Shown here piece after piece: positions 9,317 through 16,440 of a DNA stretch of 64,000 nt; position 1 is the stretch's first letter, and every line of letters starts with the position of its first letter. The DNA lies in contig NZ_JAHUWZ010000002.1 in assembly GCF_019218755.1 (NCBI RefSeq), positions 186,001-250,000 on the forward strand, given 5' to 3'. Source of the stretch: Acidovorax sp. sif1233. GTDB lineage: Bacteria > Pseudomonadota > Gammaproteobacteria > Burkholderiales > Burkholderiaceae_C. A model generated the notes under the pieces. The model was not told where the DNA came from and ran no database searches. It worked only from the letters and a program-made list of their open reading frames with translations. The translations under genes were made by a program, and so were the position numbers.

Positions 9317-9967
9317 TCAAGCTGCGTAGTCGTGCAATTCCATCTCCACGCCTGCGGGCCACATTGAACTGACGGATCCAGGCTGATAAAACGTCACAGT
9401 CACGCTCCGCCGGGATTGGCTGGCTCGCTCTGAAACCCGTGTCACCTCATGCCAGGAATTGTCTGACCTCACAAAGGTGGCTGAATTCCCGATGACCGGA
9501 TTCACCAAGGCGGCAATGTCTTTTGCATCGGAAGAATTGAGGATGGCGAGGCAACCTCCGTCCGTGGGGTGCCACTTGTGGTTGAAATAAAAGACATGGG
9601 TAACCATTTTTTCAGGAAGATCGCGATGGGGGCCGAGAAGCCCGCCACGGCCATAGTGGTACACATGCGCCTCCATCGGAAGGCTAGTCAAGTCAAGGCC
9701 GGTGATTGACGACATCGCCATCCGGTATTCAGTGGAAAGCAGGTCTTTTGCCAGTTGCTGCCATGGAAGACTCAGGAATTCGGCATGCGATATGGTTTGC
9801 TCGCCCATTGGAATCAGAGAACGGGCGTCATACCGGTAATCTTTCTCTCCTCCATAAGCCTCAATGGTCCGGAAGTGATCGTGAGGATAGGTTTCGGAAA
9901 GCGCAGCGCAATCGGCCTGTGAATAGAGATTCGATATTTCAGCCCATCTAAAAGGCTGAGTGTTCAT
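9317..9967 (-). CDS. 2OG-Fe(II) oxygenase superfamily protein
   Basis: Probable non-haem iron dioxygenase that uses 2-oxoglutarate; it could hydroxylate a sugar or lipid made by the neighbouring cluster. The iron triad is visible as HRD (His114, Asp116) and a distal His173 in NSWHEV, and an arginine in SRRSVTVTF about 13 residues later is placed to bind 2-oxoglutarate. I chose the ATG at 9967 because AGGGA lies seven bases upstream; in-frame starts at 10000 and 10048 would add 11 or 27 residues without a good ribosome binding site. It is the outermost gene of the low-GC cluster. The substrate is unknown. Confidence 0.75.
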   Translation of the reverse strand: MNTQPFRWAEISNLYSQADCAALSETYPHDHFRTIEAYGGEKDYRYDARSLIPMGEQTISHAEFLSLPWQQLAKDLLSTEYRMAMSSITGLDLTSLPMEAHVYHYGRGGLLGPHRDLPEKMVTHVFYFNHKWHPTDGGCLAILNSSDAKDIAALVNPVIGNSATFVRSDNSWHEVTRVSERASQSRRSVTVTFYQPGSVSSMWPAGVEMELHDYAA

Positions 9968-10657
9968 GCGACATTCCCTAATTTTTGAAAAATCGATCAT
10001 GGTCTGATAACTGATGATGAAAAGAGAAGGTTGGTGAAGCGTTGACAACGTGGAGAAGAGAGTTTTTTCGCGCGGTCGAAACAGTATGCACTTCGCTTCG
10101 CCGCCCGTCCGAGGCCGCAGATTCGCACGGTGCGACGGTTGTGTGAAGGCCTTCTCGCCGGATTTTTCAGTAGGGGGCGTTGTCCGTGCCCCGACCCTAT
10201 CAAGCGTGCCGCTGTTGCCGCGCTGTGATCATTCAGGAGAGGATGAGAGGCGAACGCGGCCATGGACATGCTTGATTGACGGGCTCAGGTCGAGCCATTT
10301 TGACCCGCCAGCTGAATCGCTCCGGATTTCCACGGGTTTTCGTTCGCCGGATGGGTGGGACTGCGCTAAGCGGTTCCGTGCGCACATCCATCCCGGCGCC
10401 CTCCAGTCACAGATGTCCGAAGCACGGCCTTGGTACGCGGCGGGAGCCTGACGTCAGAGCGCCCAATCCGTGTAAGTCGGCGCTCATCGAAAGAGTTGGC
10501 GCGTGTGGGGCATAACCGCGCCGCCCATCCCCCGTGGCATCGCGCCTGGGCGCCACCATTGGCAATCGCAGTCCATTGCCCAGCAAGGCTGGTCCACCGC
10601 AGAACGAAAGGGCTCTGGCGCTACGCTGGCGATAGAGTTGGACAACGTTCCTGTGGG
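9968..10657. other. Gene-poor edge of the polysaccharide cluster
   Basis: About 690 bases with no recognisable gene, rRNA or tRNA. Several open frames of 70-130 codons exist on both strands, but their translations are arginine- and proline-rich, have no good ribosome binding sites and resemble nothing I know. The composition moves from the moderate GC of the polysaccharide cluster to the high GC of the flanking chromosome. No complete inverted repeats of an insertion sequence are visible. A short TGACGTCA palindrome lies at 10449-10456. The promoter motif of the next operon begins at 10658. Confidence 0.5.
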
Positions 10658-10699
10658 GCATGCAAAAACCGCATGTGGTCACGCGGATTTCTTCGTTGG
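10658..10699 (+). promoter_or_regulatory. Bipartite promoter motif, copy 1 (aldolase operon)
   Basis: The sequence gcatgcaaaaaccgcatgtgg (10658-10678) is followed 33 bases from its start by cttcgttgg (10691-10699). The same pair with identical spacing occurs at 13879 before the sulfonate-binding protein gene. In that copy the first block is an inverted repeat, ATGCG-AAAAC-CGCAT; here one arm has a single mismatch. A third shared block, tgccaaccc, lies at 10751-10759. Activation by a LysR-type sulfur regulator (SsuR/CysB-like) is an inference from the sulfonate gene. Confidence 0.6.
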
Positions 10700-10784
10700 C
10701 GAAGCAGGAGGGGACTTCTAAGGTGGCTGCGTTCTTCCGCCTCTTGCTTTTGCCAACCCTCTCCGCTTCCGAAAGCCATTGCCC

Positions 10785-11606
10785 ATGTCTGCAGTCCTCA
10801 CACCCACTCCTGCCATTCACACTCTTGTCCCCAACGCCCAGCCCCGGCGCAAGGACTGGTTCGACGCCCCGGCGGCCCGCCCCACGGTCGAGGCCGAGCG
10901 TCGCCACCGGCAAGAGACGCTGGCCGTGGCCTTCCGGCTGTTTGCGCAGCAGGGCTTCAACTACGGGCTGGCCGGCCACATCACCGCGCGCGACCCGGAG
11001 TGGACTGACCACTTCTGGGTGAACCCGCTCGGCGTGCATTTCTCGCAGATCAAGGTGTCCGACCTGCTGCTCGTGAACGCTGCCGGCGAGATCGTGGTGG
11101 GCCAGGGCCCGCTGAACCGCGCGGCATTCGCCATCCACGCCGCGCTGCACGAGACGCGGCCCGACATCGTGGCCGCAGCGCACACGCATTCGACCTACGG
11201 CAAGGCCTGGTCGTCGCTGGGCCGCAAGCTCGATGCGCTCACGCAGGACTCGTGCATCTTCTATGAAGACCACGCGCTGTTCGACGACTTCACCGGCGTG
11301 GTGCTGGAGACCGATGAGGGTTTTCGCATCGGCGAAGCCCTGGGCGCGCAAAAGGCGGTGATCCTGCAGAACCACGGCATCCTGACGGCGGGCCCGTCGG
11401 TGGAGGCTGCCGCGTGGTGGTACATCGCCCTGGAGAACGCCTGCCAGGCCCAGCTGCTGGCCGAAGCCGCCGGCACCCCCAAGCCCATCCCGCACGAGAT
11501 CGCGCTGCGCACGCATGCGCAGATCGGCGGGCCGGGCGGTGCGCAGTTCGCGTTCAAGAGCCTGTTCGACATCATCGTGCGCGACCAGCCCGAGGTGCTG
11601 CAGTGA
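10785..11606 (+). CDS. Class II aldolase/adducin family protein
   Basis: Metal-dependent aldolase or decarboxylase of the class II aldolase fold. The zinc-ligand motif AAAHTHSTYG at about residues 126-135 and the later NHG (in LQNHGILTAG) supply the three histidines of the family, and NPLGVHFSQIKVSDLLLV is the typical substrate-loop region. The ATG at 10785 is preferred over a TTG two codons upstream. The stop overlaps the start of the acyl-CoA dehydrogenase gene by four bases, so the products are made together. Its promoter motif is shared with the orphan sulfonate receptor downstream, suggesting a role in using a sulfur compound or its carbon skeleton; the substrate is unknown. Confidence 0.85.
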   Translation: MSAVLTPTPAIHTLVPNAQPRRKDWFDAPAARPTVEAERRHRQETLAVAFRLFAQQGFNYGLAGHITARDPEWTDHFWVNPLGVHFSQIKVSDLLLVNAAGEIVVGQGPLNRAAFAIHAALHETRPDIVAAAHTHSTYGKAWSSLGRKLDALTQDSCIFYEDHALFDDFTGVVLETDEGFRIGEALGAQKAVILQNHGILTAGPSVEAAAWWYIALENACQAQLLAEAAGTPKPIPHEIALRTHAQIGGPGGAQFAFKSLFDIIVRDQPEVLQ

Positions 11607-12757
11607 ATGCGCCACTGACCTGGGGGCAGGCCGCACGCGCGCTGGCGGCGGAGTTCGGTGCGCGCGCCGCGGCGCACGACCGAGACGGGAGCTTTCCGCA
11701 CGCCAACTTCGCCGAGCTGCAGCAGGCCGGCCTGCTGGCCCTGGCCGCGCCGCGGTCGCTGGGCGGGCAGGGCGCGTCGGCCGCGCAGCTGGCCGAGGTG
11801 GTCGGCGCCATCGGCCAGGGCTGCCCGGCCACGGCGCTGGTGCTGACCATGCAGTACATCCAGCAGCGCGGCATGGGCCGCCCCGGCTCGCCCTGGCCGC
11901 CGGCGCTGGCGCAGCAACTGGTGAATGAGTCGGTGCATGAGGTGTCGCTGATCAACGCACTGCGCGTGGAGCCCGAGCTGGGATCGCCCGCGCGCGGCGG
12001 CCTGCCGGCCACGGTGGCGCGGCACACGGCCGAGGGCTGGCGTATCAGCGGGCACAAGGTGTATTCCACCGGCGCGCCCATCCTGCGCTGGTACGTGGTG
12101 TGGGCCCGCACGGACGAGGCCACGCCGCGCACGGGCGCCTTCCTGGTGCGGGCGGGGCTGCCCGGTATTCGCATCGCGGAGACCTGGGACCACCTGGGCC
12201 TGCGCGCCAGCGGCAGCCACGATGTGCACCTGCATGATGTGCTGATACCCCACGCGCACGCGCTGGACCTGCGTCTGCCGCAGGACTGGGCGCGCGGCGA
12301 GCCCGCCATGCAGGCCGAGATGACGGTGATGCTGGCCGCGCTGTACACCGGCGTGGCACGCGCCGCGCGCGACTGGCTGGTGCAGTTCCTGCGCGAGCGC
12401 GTGCCCGCCAGCCTGGGCGCGCCGCTGGCGACCTTGCCCCGCGCGCAAGAGGCCGTGGGCCGCATCGAAGGCCTGCTGCTCACCAACGACCGCCTGATCG
12501 CCAGCCTGGCCCACGACCTCGATGCCGGCACGCTGGTGCCCACCGTGGACAGCGGCCTGGTGAAGGCCCTGACCACGCGCAACGCCATCGAGGCCGTGCA
12601 GGCCGCGCTGGAGCTGACCAGCAACCACGGCCTGGCCCGCAAGAACCCGCTGGAGCGCCACCTGCGCGACGTGCTGTGCGGCCGCGTGCACACGCCACAG
12701 GACGACAGCGCCTACGTCGCAGCGGGCCGCCGGGCGCTGGCCGTGGGGGCCGCATGA
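11603..12757 (+). CDS. Acyl-CoA dehydrogenase family flavoprotein
   Basis: FAD- or FMN-dependent enzyme of the acyl-CoA dehydrogenase fold. Visible marks are the N-terminal helical domain with FAELQQAGLLALAAPRSLGGQG, the beta domain segment GWRISGHKVYSTGAP, and LGLRASGSHDVHLHDVLIP, which matches the family motif after the flavin site. The four-helix C-terminal domain holds the remaining 150 residues. A GTG at 11603 overlaps the aldolase stop and is the only start that makes sense, although the frame is open further upstream. Homologues such as SfnB and DszC act on organosulfur compounds rather than acyl-CoA, and the shared promoter motif makes that kind of role possible here. This is inference. 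Confidence 0.85.
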   Translation: MNAPLTWGQAARALAAEFGARAAAHDRDGSFPHANFAELQQAGLLALAAPRSLGGQGASAAQLAEVVGAIGQGCPATALVLTMQYIQQRGMGRPGSPWPPALAQQLVNESVHEVSLINALRVEPELGSPARGGLPATVARHTAEGWRISGHKVYSTGAPILRWYVVWARTDEATPRTGAFLVRAGLPGIRIAETWDHLGLRASGSHDVHLHDVLIPHAHALDLRLPQDWARGEPAMQAEMTVMLAALYTGVARAARDWLVQFLRERVPASLGAPLATLPRAQEAVGRIEGLLLTNDRLIASLAHDLDAGTLVPTVDSGLVKALTTRNAIEAVQAALELTSNHGLARKNPLERHLRDVLCGRVHTPQDDSAYVAAGRRALAVGAA

Positions 12758-13806
12758 GCGCGGTGCTGGCTGCGCACGACCCTCGCAGAGACACTGTCGA
12801 TGCAGGTGACGACGTTGTTGCCAACGCAGCTGCCGACCGCTGGATCGTTCTGAACCAGGCAGGCCCCGAGGCCGATGCGCTGCTGGAGGTCGCGGGCCTG
12901 CCCGTGGTGCTGGCGGGCGACGACACCGACGTGCCCGCCTGGGATCGCGCCGCAGACGTGGACATCCTCTTCACCGGCCCGCGCAACGGCTGGCGCCATG
13001 CGCCGGCCACCGCACCCGCAGGCTGGCCCGGGCGGTTGAAATGGGTGCAGGTGGCGTCGGCCGGCATCGACTTCTTTCCGCCCTGGCTGCTGCAGGTGCC
13101 GCAGGTGACCTGCTCGCGGGGCGTGGCGGCCGTGCCCATTGCCGAATACGTGATGACCGCGCTGCTGACGCACCAGCGCACATGGGACATGCTGCAGGTG
13201 TCGGGCGCCGGCCCGTGGCGCGAGACCTTTGCGCGGGTGGACCAGCAACTGCCCGGCACGCTGCAGGGGCGGGCGCTGGGCATCGCGGGCCACGGCGCCA
13301 TCGGGCGCGAGGTGGCGCGGCTGGCGCGGGCATTCGGAATGCAGGTGACGGTGTTGCGCCGGGGCGGGGCGGAGGTTCCGGGCGACGATGGTGTGCGCAC
13401 CGCCCCCTCCATCGAGAAGCTGCTCGCGGCCTCGGACCACCTGGTGCTGGCCCTGCCGATCACCGCGCAGACCTACCACCTCATCAACGCCGCCACCCTG
13501 GCGCACGCCAGGTCCGGGCTGCACCTGGTGAACATTGCACGCGGTGCGCTGGTGGACCCGCAGGCGCTGCTGCATGGGCTGGACAGCGGGCGCCTGTCCG
13601 GCGCCACGCTGGACGTGACCGACCCCGAGCCGCTGCCCGACGGCCACCCGCTGTACAGCCACCCGCGCGTGCGGATCACGCCCCATGTGTCATGGGCGGC
13701 GCAGGGCGCGGCGCAGCTGACGGCCCACAAGTTCGTGGCCAATCTGGCGCGCCATGTGGCGGGGGAGCCGCTGGAAGACGTGGTGGACGGGGCGCGCGGG
13801 TACTGA
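12754..13806 (+). CDS. D-2-hydroxyacid dehydrogenase (NAD-binding)
   Basis: Reduces a 2-keto acid or oxidises a D-2-hydroxy acid with NAD(P). The Rossmann motif appears as GIAGHGAIGREVARLA near residues 178-193, the active-site arginine and glutamate regions as VNIARGALVDPQAL and VTDPEPLPDGHPL, and the catalytic histidine in ITPHVSW. At 350 residues it has normal family length. The ATG at 12754 overlaps the dehydrogenase stop by four bases, and this is the last gene of the three-gene operon. Together with the aldolase and flavoenzyme it suggests stepwise breakdown of a hydroxylated, possibly sulfonated, carbon compound; no substrate can be named. Confidence 0.88.
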   Translation: MSAVLAAHDPRRDTVDAGDDVVANAAADRWIVLNQAGPEADALLEVAGLPVVLAGDDTDVPAWDRAADVDILFTGPRNGWRHAPATAPAGWPGRLKWVQVASAGIDFFPPWLLQVPQVTCSRGVAAVPIAEYVMTALLTHQRTWDMLQVSGAGPWRETFARVDQQLPGTLQGRALGIAGHGAIGREVARLARAFGMQVTVLRRGGAEVPGDDGVRTAPSIEKLLAASDHLVLALPITAQTYHLINAATLAHARSGLHLVNIARGALVDPQALLHGLDSGRLSGATLDVTDPEPLPDGHPLYSHPRVRITPHVSWAAQGAAQLTAHKFVANLARHVAGEPLEDVVDGARGY

Positions 13807-13878
13807 CCCCAAGCGCACGCCGGGTTGTAGCTGCAAAGGCACGGGCGGGGGAGGGTGCCCGCACGCGACCAGTGCCCA

Positions 13879-13920
13879 GCATGCGAAAACCGCATATGGA
13901 TGGTCGCAAGGCTTCGTTGG
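13879..13920 (+). promoter_or_regulatory. Bipartite promoter motif, copy 2 (sulfonate receptor)
   Basis: An inverted repeat atgcg-aaaac-cgcat inside the block 13879-13899 is followed by cttcgttgg at 13912-13920, 33 bases from block start to block start as in copy 1 at 10658. A third shared block, tgccaaccc, follows at 13969-13977, 90 bases from the first block against 93 in copy 1. The gene starts at 13997. The arrangement fits an activator site plus promoter; a sulfur-starvation regulator is inferred from the gene it precedes. Confidence 0.6.
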
Positions 13921-13996
13921 TGGAGCGCGGGCCGGGTGATGCAATGGAAGCCAGAGTCCCTTCGACAGTGCCAACCCCCTTTCACACCCCACCACC

Positions 13997-14950
13997 ATGC
14001 TGCGCCGCCAATTCCACCATCTGCTGACCGCTTCCGTTGCTGCCAGTTCGTTCCTCTCGCCCGTGCTCACCCATGCCCAGCAGCGCGTGTTGCTGCGTGC
14101 GGGCGACCAGAAGGGCGGGCTGCAGGCCCTGCTCGACGCTGCGGGCGAACTGAAGAACCTGCCCTACGACATCAAGTGGAGCGAGTTTCCGGCCGCGGCG
14201 CCACTGGCTGAGGCGCTCAACGCCAACGCCGTGGATTTCGGGCCCATCGGCGATGCGCCGCTGCTGTTCACCCTGGCGGCGGGCAGCCGGGTCAAGGCCT
14301 TTGCGGCCAGCCGGTCGGATGCGTACGGCACCGCCGTGCTGGTGGCGCCCCACTCGCCGCTCAAGACGGCTGCCGACCTCAAGGGCAAGAGCATCGCCAC
14401 CAACCGCGGCTCCATCGGCCACTTCGTCACGCTCAAGGTGCTCGAATCCGCCGGACTCAAGGCCGACGACGTGCAACTGCGCTTCATCCCGCCGCCCGAC
14501 GCCAAGCTCGCGCTCACGCAGGGTTCGGTGGACGCCTGGGCCACGTGGGAGCCCTACACCGCGCTGGCCGAAACCAGCGGTCATGCGCGCGTGCTGGTCA
14601 GCGGCCGGGGTTTGTGGACGGGCCTGTCCTTCCTGGCCGCCACCGACGCGGCGCTGGCCGAAAAGCGCGCCGTGCTGCAGGACTTCAAGGAGCGCGTGGC
14701 GCGCGCCCAGGTGTGGTCCTACCAGAACGCCAAGCCGTTCGGCCAGTCGCTCGCCCGCATCATCGGCATCCCGGCCGACGCGGCGCAACTGCAGTTCGAG
14801 CGCCGCGCCACGCGCTGGCAGGACATCGACGCCCAGGTGCTGGCGGACCAGCAGAAGACGGCCGACTTCTACCTGGCGGCCGGCCTGATCAAGCAGCGGC
14901 TGGATGTGCGGGGCACCTTCGACACCAGCTTCAACCTGGCCAAGGGCTGA
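13997..14950 (+). CDS. ssuA: Aliphatic sulfonate ABC transporter substrate-binding protein
   Basis: Periplasmic receptor that should deliver alkanesulfonates or a related sulfur source to an ABC importer. The N-terminus MLRRQFHHLLTASVAAS has twin arginines and a hydrophobic stretch ending at HAQQ, giving a cleavable signal peptide near residue 30. The mature part has the SsuA/TauA-like segments GDAPLLFTLAAGSRVKAF, DLKGKSIATNRGSIGHF and VDAWATWEPY. No permease or ATPase gene lies beside it; an MFS gene follows, so it must share transporter parts encoded elsewhere. It has its own copy of the promoter motif seen before the aldolase operon. Confidence 0.88.
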   Translation: MLRRQFHHLLTASVAASSFLSPVLTHAQQRVLLRAGDQKGGLQALLDAAGELKNLPYDIKWSEFPAAAPLAEALNANAVDFGPIGDAPLLFTLAAGSRVKAFAASRSDAYGTAVLVAPHSPLKTAADLKGKSIATNRGSIGHFVTLKVLESAGLKADDVQLRFIPPPDAKLALTQGSVDAWATWEPYTALAETSGHARVLVSGRGLWTGLSFLAATDAALAEKRAVLQDFKERVARAQVWSYQNAKPFGQSLARIIGIPADAAQLQFERRATRWQDIDAQVLADQQKTADFYLAAGLIKQRLDVRGTFDTSFNLAKG

Positions 14951-15137
14951 GGCCCGCGCAGGCGTGTCTGTCGGGCAGGTCCGGCGCCCCCTGGGCGCGG
15001 ATGCCGCGCGGGCCGGTGCTGGCCGGTGAATTCGTCCGAACCACCGGGCGGCCGGCGGCGAAGGGCCGCGCGGCGGTTTGCGGGCCATTGGCGGGTGTGC
15101 CTGCACCGTGGCGCGCGCCGCCCCACAATCGGGTCAT

Positions 15138-16343
15138 ATGACCTCTTCTTCGACGATGCTGCGGCTCATCAGCCTGGCAGCTTTCTGCAGCATGGCGTCC
15201 ATGCGCGTGTGCGACCCCATGCTGGTGTCCCTGTCCCATGAGTTCCATGTCACCACGGGCGATGCCTCCGCCGTGGTGGCGGCCTTCGCGGTGGCCTATG
15301 GCGTGCTGCAACTCGTCTACGGACCGCTGGGGGACCGGCTGGGCAAGCTGCAGGTGATCATTGGCGCCACGTCGGCCTGCGCGGTGTTCAGCGCGGCCAC
15401 CGCGCTGGCGCCCAGCTTCACCGTGCTGGTGGTCGCGCGTGCGGCCATGGGGGCGGCGGCGGCGGGGATCATTCCGCTGTCCATGGCCTGGATCGGTGAC
15501 GAGGTGGACTATGGGCAGCGGCAGGAGACGCTGGCGCGCCTCATGGTGGCCACCGTCACGGGGATGATGGCCGGCCAGTGGTTTGGCGGCTTTGCCACCG
15601 AAACCCTGGGCTGGCGTGGCGCGTTCGCCGTGCTCTCGGTGTTGTTCATGACGGCGGCGGTGCTGCTGCTGCGCCGCCTGCGGGCCGGCGGGGCCGCAGC
15701 GGCGCACCCCGCGGGCGCGCAGGAGCCGGGGGCCGGGTTCTCGCTGGCGGCCTACCTGGCCAGCACCCGGAACCTGCTGCGCATGCCGCGCGTGCGCTGG
15801 GTGCTCGCGGTGGTGTCCATCGAGGGGGCGCTGGCCTTTGGCACGCTGGCCTTCGTGCCCGCGCGCCTGGTCGACGGTTTCGGCCTGTCGGCCTCGGCGG
15901 CTGGTGGCGCGATGGTGCTCTATGGCGTGGGCGGGCTCCTCTACAGCATGTTCGCCCGCCGGTGGCTGGCCGCGCTCGGCGAACAGGGGCTGGCGCTTGC
16001 CGGGGCCTCCCTGATCGCCAGCGGCCTGCTGCTGCTGGCCTGGGCGCCGTGGGTGGCGTGGGCGGTGCTCGGGTGTTTCCTGGCGGGCATCGGTTTCTAC
16101 ATGCTGCACAACACGCTGCAGGTGCAGGCCACGCAGATGGCGCCGCAGGCGCGCGGCACGGCGGTTACGCTGTTTGCGTGCCTGCTGTTCCTGGGCCAGT
16201 CCCTCGGGGTGCTCGCCGTGGCGTTCAGCGTGGACCGGGGGTGGCTGCCGCCCGTGTTCTCGGTGGCGGCGCTGGGGATCTTCGTGCTGGGTTTCCTGGT
16301 GTCGCGCCGGGTGCAGCGGCGCGGCGCCGTCGCGGGTGCCTGA
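15138..16343 (+). CDS. MFS transporter
   Basis: Twelve-helix inner-membrane carrier of the major facilitator superfamily, direction and substrate unknown. The loop motif after helix 2 reads YGPLGDRLGKLQVI, the classic G-x3-D-R-x-G-[KR] signature, and 401 residues is the usual size. The ATG at 15138 is preferred to an upstream in-frame start because the conserved first helix begins shortly after it. It is separated from ssuA by 187 bases with no shared motif, so co-regulation is not shown. The family includes many drug and metabolite exporters. Confidence 0.88.
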   Translation: MTSSSTMLRLISLAAFCSMASMRVCDPMLVSLSHEFHVTTGDASAVVAAFAVAYGVLQLVYGPLGDRLGKLQVIIGATSACAVFSAATALAPSFTVLVVARAAMGAAAAGIIPLSMAWIGDEVDYGQRQETLARLMVATVTGMMAGQWFGGFATETLGWRGAFAVLSVLFMTAAVLLLRRLRAGGAAAAHPAGAQEPGAGFSLAAYLASTRNLLRMPRVRWVLAVVSIEGALAFGTLAFVPARLVDGFGLSASAAGGAMVLYGVGGLLYSMFARRWLAALGEQGLALAGASLIASGLLLLAWAPWVAWAVLGCFLAGIGFYMLHNTLQVQATQMAPQARGTAVTLFACLLFLGQSLGVLAVAFSVDRGWLPPVFSVAALGIFVLGFLVSRRVQRRGAVAGA

Positions 16344-16357
16344 GGGTGCCGGGGTTC

Positions 16358-16377
16358 GCGAAGCGGTGGCGCTTCGC
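16358..16377 (+). terminator. Weak hairpin after the MFS gene
   Basis: The inverted repeat gcgaagc-ggtggc-gcttcgc lies 14 bases after the MFS stop codon. The stem is seven base pairs with a six-base loop and there is no T-run after it, so intrinsic termination is doubtful. Confidence 0.3.
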
Positions 16378-16440
16378 CTGTAGACTGCATGCACTTTGTG
16401 CCTGGGCGCCAGCCCCTGCTGCTGCCGCGCCCCATCCACC

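Noticed and set aside
10050-10451. A 133-codon frame at the island edge that could have been a small gene.
   Set aside because: It has no ribosome binding site, no recognisable motif and an unusual residue composition. I describe the stretch as gene-poor instead.
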